From: Trifolium pratense
Taxonomy: Eukaryota; Streptophyta; Magnoliopsida; Fabales; Fabaceae
NCBI RefSeq assembly: GCF_020283565.1
Contig: NC_060065.1
Coordinates: 57,697,489-57,761,488 of the forward strand
Length of the DNA: 64,000 nt
Reading direction: 5' to 3'
Every line of letters starts with the position of its first letter. The stretch's first letter is position 1. The notes below the pieces were generated by a model, which was not told the DNA's origin, ran no database searches, and was given only the letters and a program-made list of their open reading frames with translations. The position numbers were made by a program, and so were the translations under genes. Positions 9,728 to 21,107 of the stretch are shown piece after piece.

Positions 9728-10879
9728 CAGTGGCGATTCCAGTAATATTAGAGAGCCTAGGCAAAATTTTGGAGGGAATTTTATCAACCAAATTTCTAGA
9801 TACAATAATATTTAAAAGACAAAGTTGTTTCTGCAATTCAAAAACATATTTAAATTACATTAGTACTTCTCTTTTTATGCAAAAGAAAATATTCTTCACA
9901 ATATACACTTGTAGTATGCCTATTGTAAGGCTTGGTCAATTATGAAATCAACATAATATAATGTAATTTCCCCTAATGAAAGAAATCCATAACAAACAAC
10001 TGTGAGAAAGAAACTGATATCTGATCAACGAGACTACATTTCAAACTGAATACAAATATCACAAGACTATCTTATTCTTATTTAATATTGTGTATAAGAT
10101 CAAACTGAGATCAAGAATACAAGGTTTGTCATCAGCTTATAAAAGAAAGAAAGTGCTTCATCAACAAAGGTGATTTTGATCCATCAAAGTGAACACAACA
10201 CAAATGTCCACAATTAAACAAAGTTTTAGTTGCAGTTACGATGACAATAATATCACAAAGTAGAAAATCACCAAGTTAGTTTACAACAAGAGGCATCATG
10301 AAATCAAATAGTTTTTAGAACAAAAACCCTTCATTCTCACTATTTTAGAACAAAAACACTATTGCAGAACCAACCAAAACTACTTATTTATATAACCAAA
10401 ACAGCTTATTTATATAATCACTTAACAATCAAAACAGCTTAATAAATTTAAAATTCAAAACAACACCAAATCATCAAACAAAGATTCTAGATTGAGAAGG
10501 TTAGGTTGTTAAAAATTAATTGCAGTATGTTAGTTTGCTTACCTGAAACGAGACGAAGAGAAAGAGTGAGTGCGGTGCGGTGTGGTGCGGCGCGGTGAGC
10601 TGAGCAGTGGTGCGGCTGCGGCGGAAGATTGAACGGCGTTACGGCGAGGTGAGGGAGAGAGATTGAGAGCAGTGAGAGAGGGATTGAGAGCGGCGGCCGG
10701 TGGCGGTGGGTGAGAGAGGAACAGCGATTTTGAGAGAGAGGGATCGAGAAAGAGAAAGCAAATTCTAACTCTTCCTTTTTCTGTTTTTGTTTTCATTTAA
10801 AAAAAATAAAAATAAAAATATATATAAGAAGGGCAGCCCAGGCACGTGCCAGGCATGCCCGGCGGTATACTCGCCACAG
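9728..10879. mobile_element. Non-autonomous hAT element, 1152 bp, with a GC-rich exon-like block
   Basis: The left end is CAGTGGCGATTCC; the right end reverse-complements to CTGTGGCGAGTAT. An exact 8-bp duplication GTTATAGG flanks it (9720-9727 and 10880-10887). The interior is AT-rich except 10543-10795. That block is strikingly GC-rich and purine/pyrimidine-biased and, on the minus strand, ends CGTTTCAG before a strong donor GTAAGC. It could be the untranslated leader of a parent hAT transposase gene left by internal deletion, or a captured host exon. No transposase frame remains. Confidence 0.8.
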
Positions 10880-10887
10880 GTTATAGG

Positions 10888-13800
10888 TTCGTTCCTCTTA
10901 CCCACTTACTTGTACACCAGGACATTTGCTGGCCTAAATGTAAATTTTTTTCTCCCATGGGTCGATTAAGAAGTTCATATGCGTCTCTTTTTTTATAGAT
11001 ATTTTTGCGTGCCTATGAAATGCATGCTCCCATTTCGCATTAGAAAAATATTAATGAGCGTAATTAAAAATGTTCAAAACTTCGGCAACATCTTCTCTTT
11101 AAACAAAAAAGAAGAAAGTAGAGGGTGAAAATCAAAAAATAAAAAAGTAGAGATTAGTGTTCATTTTCACATAATAACTTAAATGATTTAATTCATTTAA
11201 AACAACAAAAAATAAATAGGTATGTATCATTGAACCAATATCAAATTTTCAACCAGGTCAATGTCTTAGCCTTAAAGATGAAGAGGATTATTAGTTTTTT
11301 ACTTTGATCATTGGTCTATCTTGAAGCACTAATAAAAGTGATACACAGTAGAACTCATCAGAAAAAGATATACTTAAATATATTTTTTGTCTTTATTTTG
11401 ATTAGGTTGTCTAGTGACTAAAATATCACTCTTGAGGTGGATAAGTGAAATCCCCTATATTTTATTTACTTTAGTCTTTTATTTTTTCCTAATATTGTTG
11501 TCTACCCAAAAAAAATTATGTCATGTATCTTCATTGAGACGCTTGCTCTTGCACATAATACAATTTATTCATAACCTTCTTTGCAAACACATCTCTCACC
11601 CTTATTTTGTCACTCTTTAGTCTTTAGCATCTTTATATTCCTATCATAATAATGAACAACATAAGTGATTAGTACCTCATTAAAATTCCCTCTTATTGCA
11701 AAATATGTATCTAATTTCCATTTATAAATCAATCATATTTGTAGGCAATTGAAACACTTGGTACTTTGACATGATATGTAACATTGGATGATAGAACAAC
11801 TAATGTTCAACAAATATAAAAGACTAAAATGAATAAATGACTAAAATGTTCACTACCAACTTACATTAACTACTTCATTTTTTTCCTCTTGCTCAATCTC
11901 TCATTCTCCAATTCTCAACCTTCATTCCTACTCTTTTTTCACACTATGTAAATTTATATTGATCATCTTTGTTAGTAAGGAGAATAAGAGGGAGATGGAA
12001 GAATTATTAATCTAAAAGCAAAGTCTCTTGCTTCACTTCTATTAATCATTTTAGATAACCAAGCAATTAAGCTCCTACCCCTTATGAGCTAAATGACAAA
12101 TTAGAAATTAGAATTAGAACTTTCAAGAGGAAGCACAAGCTTAAAGTATTCCAAGGATTTAGCCTTATATAGACATATCATTACAACCATTAGATGGTCC
12201 TGTCCTCACTTCACTAGTATACTAATGTGTCATAGGGAAGTTCAAGGAAACATCCACATTAGATTAAGATTAATTACACAAGTTAGAAAGATATTATATT
12301 TTTTATTTCAATCTTTAAGTCGTTGAATTTATACGTTCTTACATTGTCGTTGCCGCTGTATCAATTGGATAAACTGTCTAACTACTATTGTCTGAAAGAC
12401 TTTCGACATAAAGAGTCAGACATTTTAGTAACCATCAACTCTAATACTAGATTTAGGGCATGACGGAACCACATTGCACCAATAACGACTACATAAATGA
12501 GAGAAACGCCACATATTTCACCCAAAACTTTAAAATATTGAGCATATAAATCATCTCATTTATAAATCATTCAACCTTCATTTTGAGACTTTCAACTCAC
12601 ATACTTTCATCTTCTCATAAAGTACTCTAAGCTTGTTTTCACTCCTCCTACAAATCATTCATTAGCTTCAAATAATTAAATTGCTACATAAGTATCTATA
12701 TATCTATCTCTTGGACCCAATCATATGGAGAACAACTCATATATAGTTCATATACATCATCACGATGAATTAATATGACAAACCAACTAGCTATGAATTA
12801 TTAACTGCTTTAACGTGTTTACAGTCCCCACATGAAATCAATTTTAAGCTTTCACTTTCTTGTTAGAAACACAAATGCCCTGGCCTAAAGAACCTATAAA
12901 TCTCTACCATTGAGGTTTGTTACTACCAAAACTCATTAATTTTCATTCATGAATGGAACATTTTGGTATTACATTCTTTATAGAATAAAATGATTTCATT
13001 TTCCATTTCCCTTTTCTAACATCCTATAACGTCATTGATCATCCCATAAATTCAATGTGTGTGACAAAGTTCAATAAAAGTTGAAAAATGTGGGAACCAT
13101 ATTGCCTTGTTTATATTAAGATCAATATGGCTACTCCAACAACGTGGTCTAGGCATATCATAATAATTGAAATTATCACATGCTCACTTATAATAAAAAA
13201 ACATATATAAATTATTATCAAAATCGAATGACTGAGATTTTCTTGATGTAACTATTTAACCGCATGAAATTCATTTTCGTGTTCAATTGTTTTAGTTCTA
13301 TTCGAAATATCAAGATATGTAATAGTAATATTTGCAAATTTTTGTGGTTTTGATATTTATTTATTTATTTACAATGGAGCTGGTGATCGAACTCAGGAAT
13401 TTTAGCATACTACCAAAATCCCTCACCAGTAGACTAAACCTAGTGGTTTTGAATCTTTGATTCACCGGAAAAAGGTAGCTTCCGGGCAAGGAGTTTATGA
13501 CATAAAGGTTTTTCATTTTTCATACACACTTGTATCATGCTCAGAATTAACCCAAGCAATGAAAAAGTTAAAGTAAACTGAAATTGTGAATGTAACTAAT
13601 CTAAGTGTTCCAAATCAAGTATTATTTGCTCACAAAAATCAAATGAGTAGTTTTCTTACAAACCGATTCACCTCCACAGCATAATAGAGTGAAGAACAAA
13701 AATTGCATATCATTATAGAAACCTAAAAGATAATTTCTAACATGCTTACATCTATAATGAAGTCATGAAACCTTCTTTGTCGTCTTGCTACTTTTACCAT

Positions 13801-15303
13801 TCCTATATGAAAAGATATAAGTTAGCAAGATTTCACACTCATGGTATGTTAGCAAAATGTTCACACTCATAGTATAAAACCTCTAAGCTTTTTTTTGACA
13901 ATATAAAACCTCTAAGCTTAAATACTAAAATCCAATATACACAATACTCTTTTAATTGTGTTTATGCCAAAAAATCGTACCTTCTTTCAATTTTCTATTG
14001 AATGTTAATTATTATTTTTCAAATCGTACCCTCTAATTAATACTATATACTTGCATGATACATACACGATAAGAGTATTTTAGTAAAGTCTTATTTTCTC
14101 TATTTTATTTATACAATTTTATAATATGTATGAATTGGCCAACTAGATCAATTATTTTAGGATAGAGGGAGTAGTAAGTGTTGGAGCAATTAGTAACAAA
14201 AGAAAAATAACAAATAAACACAAACAATGAACACACGATGTTTGATAACAGAGTTCTTCAAAATTGTGGGTACGTCTCTGATTATTGTAGAGTGTTGCAA
14301 TTCATTTATATTAGATTGAATGAATTAGGGTTTCAATATTACAATCGTATTTATAATAATAATATTTCGGTCTAGGTAACAATAACAATACCCCTAAACT
14401 GTACCGCGGAGAATAGAGGTCTCGCACCCCTTCACTTCGCTCTGCTAACTCAACTCTTGAGCCCGCCCCCAACCCTCTTCCTAATGCATATAAGTCATAC
14501 TCAATGATAAGCAACACAAATACACAACTAACATATTTTCTAGTTTAAAGTGAGGCGAGGTTAGATGATTTTATGCCTTGTTTGCTGTTAGGTGAGTGCT
14601 AAAGCATATTTTACCCCCTCTTTTGGTAGATTTTCTTGGTTTTTATGGGAAATTTGGAGTCCATGTTCTAGTAAGTATCTTGTTTTTTTAGAAATTCAGT
14701 ATCCAGTTAGTCAAAGACATCAATTTTCCTATCTATTAGCGGAGACTCAATTAAAATTAAAATGAAATTCTATATATATATGAACTAATAAAGAAAGTCA
14801 AAATGTTATACTGAAAAAAATCGAACCTAAAACCTAAAGAATAGCGAAATCTGAAAAGTCTATATCAGCCAATCTTAGGGGTTGTTAATGTGAGCTGAAC
14901 CAATATTAAACATTAGAAAGAGACTTACAAAACCAAATCCACTTTATTCATAATATATGGTACGGTTTTGTTAATGTGTACCCTAAGGGTACATGTTAAG
15001 GAATCTAAAAGTAGAATTATATTGTATTGGAAAATACAATACTTTGACTTTTGAAAAGTGAAATACACAACTTTTAAAAAAAATATTTTTATATTAAGTT
15101 GTTTATCCTCAGGGCACATTTTAGTTTTTGCCATACTATTGGTATAGGCAGTTACACATGTAAACAGTAAACCACAATAACATCGTCATAACACACTCCT
15201 ACTTAGGACAAAACAAATAAGCAAACAAAAAGACAACATCATGGGACTTTAAATTAAACTCCTTCAATGAGCCCCACCACACATGAAAGTGAAAGCATAG
15301 AAT
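10888..15303. other. Long intergenic region, no gene seen
   Basis: About 4.4 kb, AT-rich, with no recognisable coding exons. Noted inside: a SINE-family-like fragment near 11405-11455 (GTCTAGTGACTAAAATATCA); a reversed tRNA-promoter-like repeat near 13370-13440 (GATCGAACTCAGG); short local duplications of CACACTCAT and ATAAAACCTCTAAGCTT near 13835-13920; and a retroelement-like segment near 14170-14510. None has clear boundaries. Confidence 0.4.
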
Positions 15304-16231
15304 TCAGTTTCTATTGAGAAGTTCTTCTATCATCTGCAAAGCAATTTTCTGTTCTTCATCCAAACCATTTTTACTTAATTCCTCTGCCTTTACTACTTTC
15401 TCTGCCTTTGATGAAAATTCTGAATCAGAATCACTTTTTTTCCTTTCCAACTCAACCATCATAATCCAATTTGATTCAGAATGTGGACCTGCACCTTTCT
15501 GCCACACTCCAAAGTGTGAATTCTTTGTATCAAGCCTTAGACAAGTGAGTGAAGGTGAAGGAAACTTGCAACACTTTCTTAACTTTGCATTAAGAACTGC
15601 AGAAAATGCTTTGGAAGAAGTTGAAGAAGAAGTTGAAATAGAATTGATTTTATTTTCCACATTAATTGGAAAATTAGTTTTTGCATTTCTTCCACTCATC
15701 AAAATTGCTGCTTCATCATATGCTTTAGCTGCTTCTTCAGCTGTTTCAAATGTTCCTAACCACACCCTCCTTTTCCTATTCATATCACCATATAAAATAT
15801 AATAACTCAACTAACACATAAAAAAATATAAATGAAAATTTAGACACATAACCAAAAGTTACGCTTATAGAATTTTAACAAAATTATAGTACATGTTTGA
15901 ATTGACGGTGAATTTAACAAAATCACGATGTATCAAATAATTATAATAGTGCGCGTCTAAATTGACGGTGAATTTAGCAGAATCATAATATATTATTGTG
16001 ATATTATAAAAGTTACACTTTAAGCGAGTTGATTTCATCGTGTATTCAAACATGTACGTACTAGTATAATATTTTTTCTAAAGTTTGTGGAGAAGGAAAA
16101 TAAATTAACAAATAAATAAATGAAATTATGAAAGTGTGATGAGGTTAATACAATAATGGATGACGAATTTCAGAGACCCAAGATCCCCAATGGCGTTGCC
16201 TGACACCTCTAAACTTCTTTGATTGTACCAT
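15304..16231 (-). CDS. SHINE/WIN1-type AP2/ERF transcription factor, 183 aa
   Basis: Exon 1 is 16152-16231 and exon 2 is 15304-15775. The 376-bp intron begins GTATTA and ends GAATAG, and the split TT|G restores [13 protein letters not shown]. The start [18 protein letters not shown] is diagnostic of the WIN1/SHN clade. The AP2/ERF DNA-binding domain runs about residues 6-63, with [18 protein letters not shown] and [19 protein letters not shown]. After it come the two SHN-specific blocks: the middle motif ([20 protein letters not shown], then [10 protein letters not shown]) and the C-terminal [19 protein letters not shown]. Clade members activate cuticular wax and cutin biosynthesis; that is family knowledge. 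The clade's usual single intron in the AP2 domain and its usual length (about 180-200 aa) both fit. A CT-rich tract in the leader (about 16268-16296) is the only regulatory feature noticed. The gene is intact. Confidence 0.95.
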
Positions 16232-17420
16232 GTTGATTAGAATTATCTTCACTTTCTTGCTAGGTGTGTGAGGGAGAGAGAAAGAGAGAGAGAGTTGTGA
16301 GAAATTTGTGAGTTGAAATGTGGAAATGATGGAGCAATTTAAGGGTATTTCATGATGATGTTGTTGTGATAGTATGATAAAGTGACCACATAGTAAATAC
16401 AAACCAAAATGACCAAATTATATGTTACCTTGTATGTACTTTAGATGTTGACATCCAATGAAATGGCTTTAACATATATAGTAGGGTTAGCTTAGGGGTA
16501 TGATACAAAGTTAAATAAAACACACTTGCTTCTATGCTTTAATTTCTGTAAAATGTTTGGAGATTATACATAAAAATACAATCTATTGGATTAATATTCC
16601 ATTCATAGTAGATACCTAAAAATACAATTCATTGGGTTAGTAATATCGTCCTTTTTTTTTCCACCAACCGTTTCCACGACGTTCTTTTGATGTTTCCAAA
16701 ACACTCTTCAAGAATCGAAACTTTTGTTGAGAAGATGAAGTCGTTCCTAGCTCTTCAAATTAACCACAACATTGCGTGTCACACTGTTATCAATCCCTTA
16801 TTTGGTTAGAGCGGTGAATTTACAACCTCAACTTTATCGAATGATTTTGAACACATAAAGTCAGCGATACATTTAAAAACATCTTAATAGCTATATAAGC
16901 TGGTGTTATAGCTATTACTTATTGGCGGTAGGAATAAATTAAGCTACAAGACCAACTTATATATTTATCTATCTCATGTTTCCCTAATCACTTTAAGCAC
17001 CCCGTAGGATTTATAGTAATAGTAATAAACGGAAAATGAGATAATTGGTTGTCCATTTCTATGATTTGAAGACTGATTGGGAATGTTAGTCAATTATATG
17101 AAGGAGGCAGCCGTTAGCTTCCAAATATGAAAGACTTTTTGTTGTGTACATTATATTAGAAATAAATCAATAAATATTCTACCTCATGCAAATTTCATTA
17201 ACTAAAAACCAATTTTGTTTATGTATACATATGACAAAGCAACAACAAAACCAATATGATTTATCAACAAAACTGCATAATATTAATTAATTACATCATC
17301 ATCTAGTGTAAGGAATGAGATATTGCAAGCAAAGTACAGATACAGAACAAATGCTGTACAAAATGCTGTACTATCTTTCTTGAATATTCATCATATTTTA
17401 TTCCCTTCATCAACAATGAG
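16232..17420. promoter_or_regulatory. Upstream region of the SHINE-type gene
   Basis: The leader next to the ATG has a GA/CT-rich stretch at about 16268-16296. The rest is AT-rich without recognisable genes. A promoter role is inferred from position only. Confidence 0.35.
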
Positions 17421-17429
17421 GTAAATATA

Positions 17430-18320
17430 GGCGGATTCTAGTGTGGGAGACCATAATAGGTCTCTCACCGATGAGTCATGTGATATGTGGACTGGATTGA
17501 ATGTGTACATGATATTATGATGTACTGTCAGTATTAAATTATTTTTTTTTTGAAAAAAAAGTTTTTGATATTTTTTCGGGAAAAAATTAGCGATTTTTTT
17601 TCGGAAAAAAGTTCCCGATTTTTTAGGGAAAAAGTTTCGATTTCAGATAAATACAATTCCGGAGTTTTTCTGGAAAAAAAAGTTTCCAATCTTTTTTCGG
17701 GAAAAAAGTTTTGGATTTTTTCCGAAAAAAAGATTTTGATTTTTCTGAAAAAGTTCTGATGTTTTCCGGAAAAAAGTTCCCGATTTTTTGGGGAAAATAG
17801 TTTCGAAATGTTCATCTGAAAAAATTTTGCTGATACAAAAAAGAGTGAAAAAACAGAAAATATTTAAAACTTTTTTTCGAATGAAATATTAGAACTTTTC
17901 CAGAAAAATATCGAAATTTTTTTTTCGGAAAATATCCGAAACTTTTTTCCAAATAAAATATCGGAACTTTATTCCCGAAAAAAGAATGGAAACTTTTTTG
18001 TTCAGACAAAACCTCTGGAATTGTTTTTATCTAAAATCGAAAATTTTCCCCCGAAAATCGGGAACTTTTTTCCAAAAAAAAATCAAAAAATTTTTCCCCA
18101 AAAAAGATCGAAAACATTTTTCCGAAAAAAAATCGAAAATTTTTTCCCCAAAAAAGATCAAAAACTTTTTTCCGAAAAAATTGGAAACTTTTTTTTAAAA
18201 ATAGAAAATAATATAATACTGACAGTACACCATAATATCACGTACACATTCAATCCAGTCCACAAAACACATGACTCATTGGTGAGAGACCTATCATGGT
18301 CTCCCACCCTAGAATCCCCC
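17430..18320. mobile_element. Mutator-like foldback element, 891 bp
   Basis: The terminal inverted repeats are about 115 bp with roughly ten mismatches: left GGCGGATTCTAGTGTGGGAG, right end read inward GGGGGATTCTAGGGTGGGAG. An exact 9-bp duplication GTAAATATA flanks it (17421-17429 and 18321-18329), as expected for a MULE. The centre (about 17545-18205) is a degenerate array of short units such as TTTTTTCGGGAAAAAAGTT. On the right half the same units appear in reverse complement, so the whole element can fold into one long hairpin. No transposase. Apparent frames here (FSEKK.. repeats) are artefacts of the array. Confidence 0.9.
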
Positions 18321-18419
18321 GTAAATATATAGGAGGTACTCATAACATAATTGTTGTGACTCATGATGTCTTACAATTCCTATATTTCCTCTAACAAATT
18401 CAGCAGAAATAAAATGAAT

Positions 18420-18815
18420 CAACATGTATCGGTCGAACTTTTTCGTATCGGTGTTGATTGTTTGGAGCGGACTGCGAGCTGGAGACTTAGCTGTCTTGCC
18501 TAGGATTTCATTCTACTGTTGCCCCATTAATTTTTGGCTCGCGAAGCTGCTTTTTGTATTCTGATCAGCCGATCATTTTTGATTCGAGATCGGGAGTTAG
18601 AGTCTTAGGGCATTTTTTTGGGTCGGGTTGATGGTCATCTTTGGTGGTCTAGTGACTGTGGAGTGTGTACTAGGTGGTATCTGTTTTTAGCTTTTTCTTT
18701 GGTATTCCGCTTATATACGGCGCCTTTGATTTGTAGTTCCGTTTTTCTCAATCACTGTTCGTCTTATGCAGAGACCGGTTATTATTAATACTATTTTGCC
18801 GTTAAAAAAAATTGT
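18420..18815 (+). mobile_element. LINE 3'-end fragment
   Basis: GT-rich sequence ending CAGAGACCGGTTATTATTAA..GTTAAAAAAAATTG. It shares its ending pattern (GATCGGGAGTTAG, ATATACGGC, CAGAGACC, A-rich tail) with the copy at 59493-59674, which has a clean TSD. This copy's own borders and TSD were not found. Confidence 0.55.
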
Positions 18816-20900
18816 CATTCTGCTATGTTTACTTCATATGATAGTTACTATGTCATCTAGGCCATTTTTTCATTCAATTGGATTGGGCTCTTGTGTGAAC
18901 ACATTGAGAACAGTGGAGCTCCTCCCCGTTTCCAAGAATTTTTCTCCCCCTAATTTCTATTTTTGTTCTTGAATAAAAACTTCATAACGTATTTTCTGAA
19001 GTTTTTTTAGTTCAAATTCGGAAAACATGTTTCGAAGTTTTTATTAAGACAAAAACTTCGAAAAACATGTTTGAAAGTTTTTATTCAAGGTCAAAAATGA
19101 AAATTTTTGTTGGTGAGAAAAGAGACATGTGTGGCCTTGTGGATGGGGGTGGGGGGAATTCCATTACCAATAGGACTTGGAATGAATGGGTTTGATTGAG
19201 TTGAAGGGCCAGTTTGCATATCAGTGCAATCCTAGGTTAAATTAAAAACTTTTTTTTTGACGTCGTATGAATTTCTCGCACATTATAGTTTTATTCATAA
19301 GCATATTATAAAATGAGAAATTAAAAAACACCGCCCGTTACCTATATTTTTTATTGACTCATGGGAAGCAAGTGCCTTAAGAACAATAATCCCAAAATTT
19401 TCTCCTCAAATTACTTTCATTGATTAGTCAATTTTTCACATGTCTCTTTCGTGAGTAACTCATAGAAATTAACGGCAGAATGAGCAAAAAAAATGTGAAG
19501 CGATTATTCCTTCGTGATATGTTCGTGAAATTTACTTATTTCGCAACATATAGCATTGCTCATTCATATTATAAAAGATCCACATCATCATGACCAATTG
19601 TTTGATTGCATTGTTGAAAAGATATTCTTCTAGTTACTTGACAGCGCATGTTTTGGATAGAAATTTTCATTCATTCATGATTTTATTTTATTTTTTTAAA
19701 GAATTCATTCATGATTAGTCTTCAGTACACATTTGAAAAAGAGATCCAAAATATTGAAAAAGTATTTTTAAAGTTTAATTCACCCACTTATCTTTGTCGG
19801 CATTTCATTAACAAGAGTAACTCAGGACCCCACTCTGGCAGCTACAACTACAATACAAGGCCAAATGGTAAATTCTAATTGCTAAATAGTGCCGTGTTGA
19901 TTAATGCGATAATTAAATAACCAATGATGGAATGACACTCACAATAAAAAATTGATTTAGCAAAACATGATTAAAATTTTATACTATTAGATTATCCATA
20001 TAAAATTCTGTATAAAATTAAAATAATTTATATGTTTCTCTCTATTCATCAAGTTTAACGATCCTTTAAAAGAAAAATCAAGTTTAACAATTTTCAATAA
20101 GAATATAAATTCCATAAATTTTTAATTTTTTAGTCAATTTTAAATTTATATAATACATAGAGGTATAATAATTTTAAAATATTTATATCATATAACTTAT
20201 CATCCACATAATAAATCGTTTGCTTACGTACATAAATCTTAATTCAACCGATAATGCTAATATTATTAGGTTGAATGTTCTTATTCATGTTCGAACACTA
20301 ATATTGCGGTGGACAAAAAGTTGGCCCTTGATTCAAAGAGGGACAATAATCACTATCTTTGTCTAGTCTCTTGACCCTTAGTTTGTCTAGTACCAAGAAC
20401 AGTTTTAAAATTAAACAAAGTACATATGAAGTTGTCATATTCTATCCATTATTTTTTTAATGAATCAAATACACTATTACAGTAATATTCATTTTAATTC
20501 TTCACAATTTTTCGACAACTCAATTCAATCTTTGACAAATATAAAACTTAATTTAATCTTTCATATTTTTATACTTAGAACAATTTAGTTCTAATTTACT
20601 AGAATAAATAGACTATTTTTTTTAAGTATATTAGTGACTAGAAATTTCACTCTTAAATTGAATAAATGATATGACGGAGATTCGAACTCCAATCCTACGT
20701 ATACTTTCTCTGATCATATTTATAGATAGAAAAACTACTTTAAGCAATGCCCTACAAAATATAAAGAGACTAATTTATCTTTAATTAACTAATTTAAACT
20801 TTACTTTTGTCAAGAGAATAAATTGAGCGGTAAAATAGTTGCAAAAGTCTAAAATTATCTTGAGTTAATAATTTACCTGACAATCTGACATAACACCTAC
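18816..20900. other. Intergenic, no gene seen
   Basis: AT-rich. Short repeats of AAAACATGTTT.GAAGTTTTTATT occur near 18985-19090. A SINE-family-like fragment with a box-B-like GATTCGAACTCC lies near 20630-20705. Nothing else is supported. Confidence 0.4.
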
Positions 20901-20914
20901 CCCCTTTCGGAAAG

Positions 20915-20927
20915 CAATAAATATATC
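20915..20927 (+). promoter_or_regulatory. TATA-like box of the phospholipase D gene
   Basis: CAATAAATATATC lies about 190 bp upstream of the start codon. It is followed by a pyrimidine-rich leader (CTCACTCACCCACTCTCTTC). A 5'UTR intron is likely, from about 21004 (G|GTTAGT) to 21100 (TTTGTAG), just before the ATG. Sites were assigned by eye. Confidence 0.4.
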
Positions 20928-21107
20928 TTGTTCCTATTCATTTCCGTTTTCATTTCATTCACTCACTCACCCACTCTCTTCATTTTCATCTCTCAACTCT
21001 CTGGTTAGTCATCTTCTTCGATCTTGTCTTCACAAGTTTGTTAGATCCATTTCAATTCTAATTATCCTTCTTTTAACTAACTATATTTTCTACTTTGTAG
21101 GTAATTC

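Noticed and set aside
10539..10796. 85-codon minus-strand frame, Ser/Pro/Arg-rich
   Set aside because: It crosses the splice-donor-like CAG|GTAAGC and reflects GC-rich, biased composition inside the hAT element. An untranslated leader is more likely than a protein.
15314..15802. 162-codon plus-strand frame
   Set aside because: Antisense shadow of exon 2 of the SHINE-type gene, which has clear family motifs on the other strand.
17534..18364. Several overlapping Lys/Phe/Ser-rich frames on both strands
   Set aside because: They are translations of the palindromic A/T array inside the foldback MULE, not genes.
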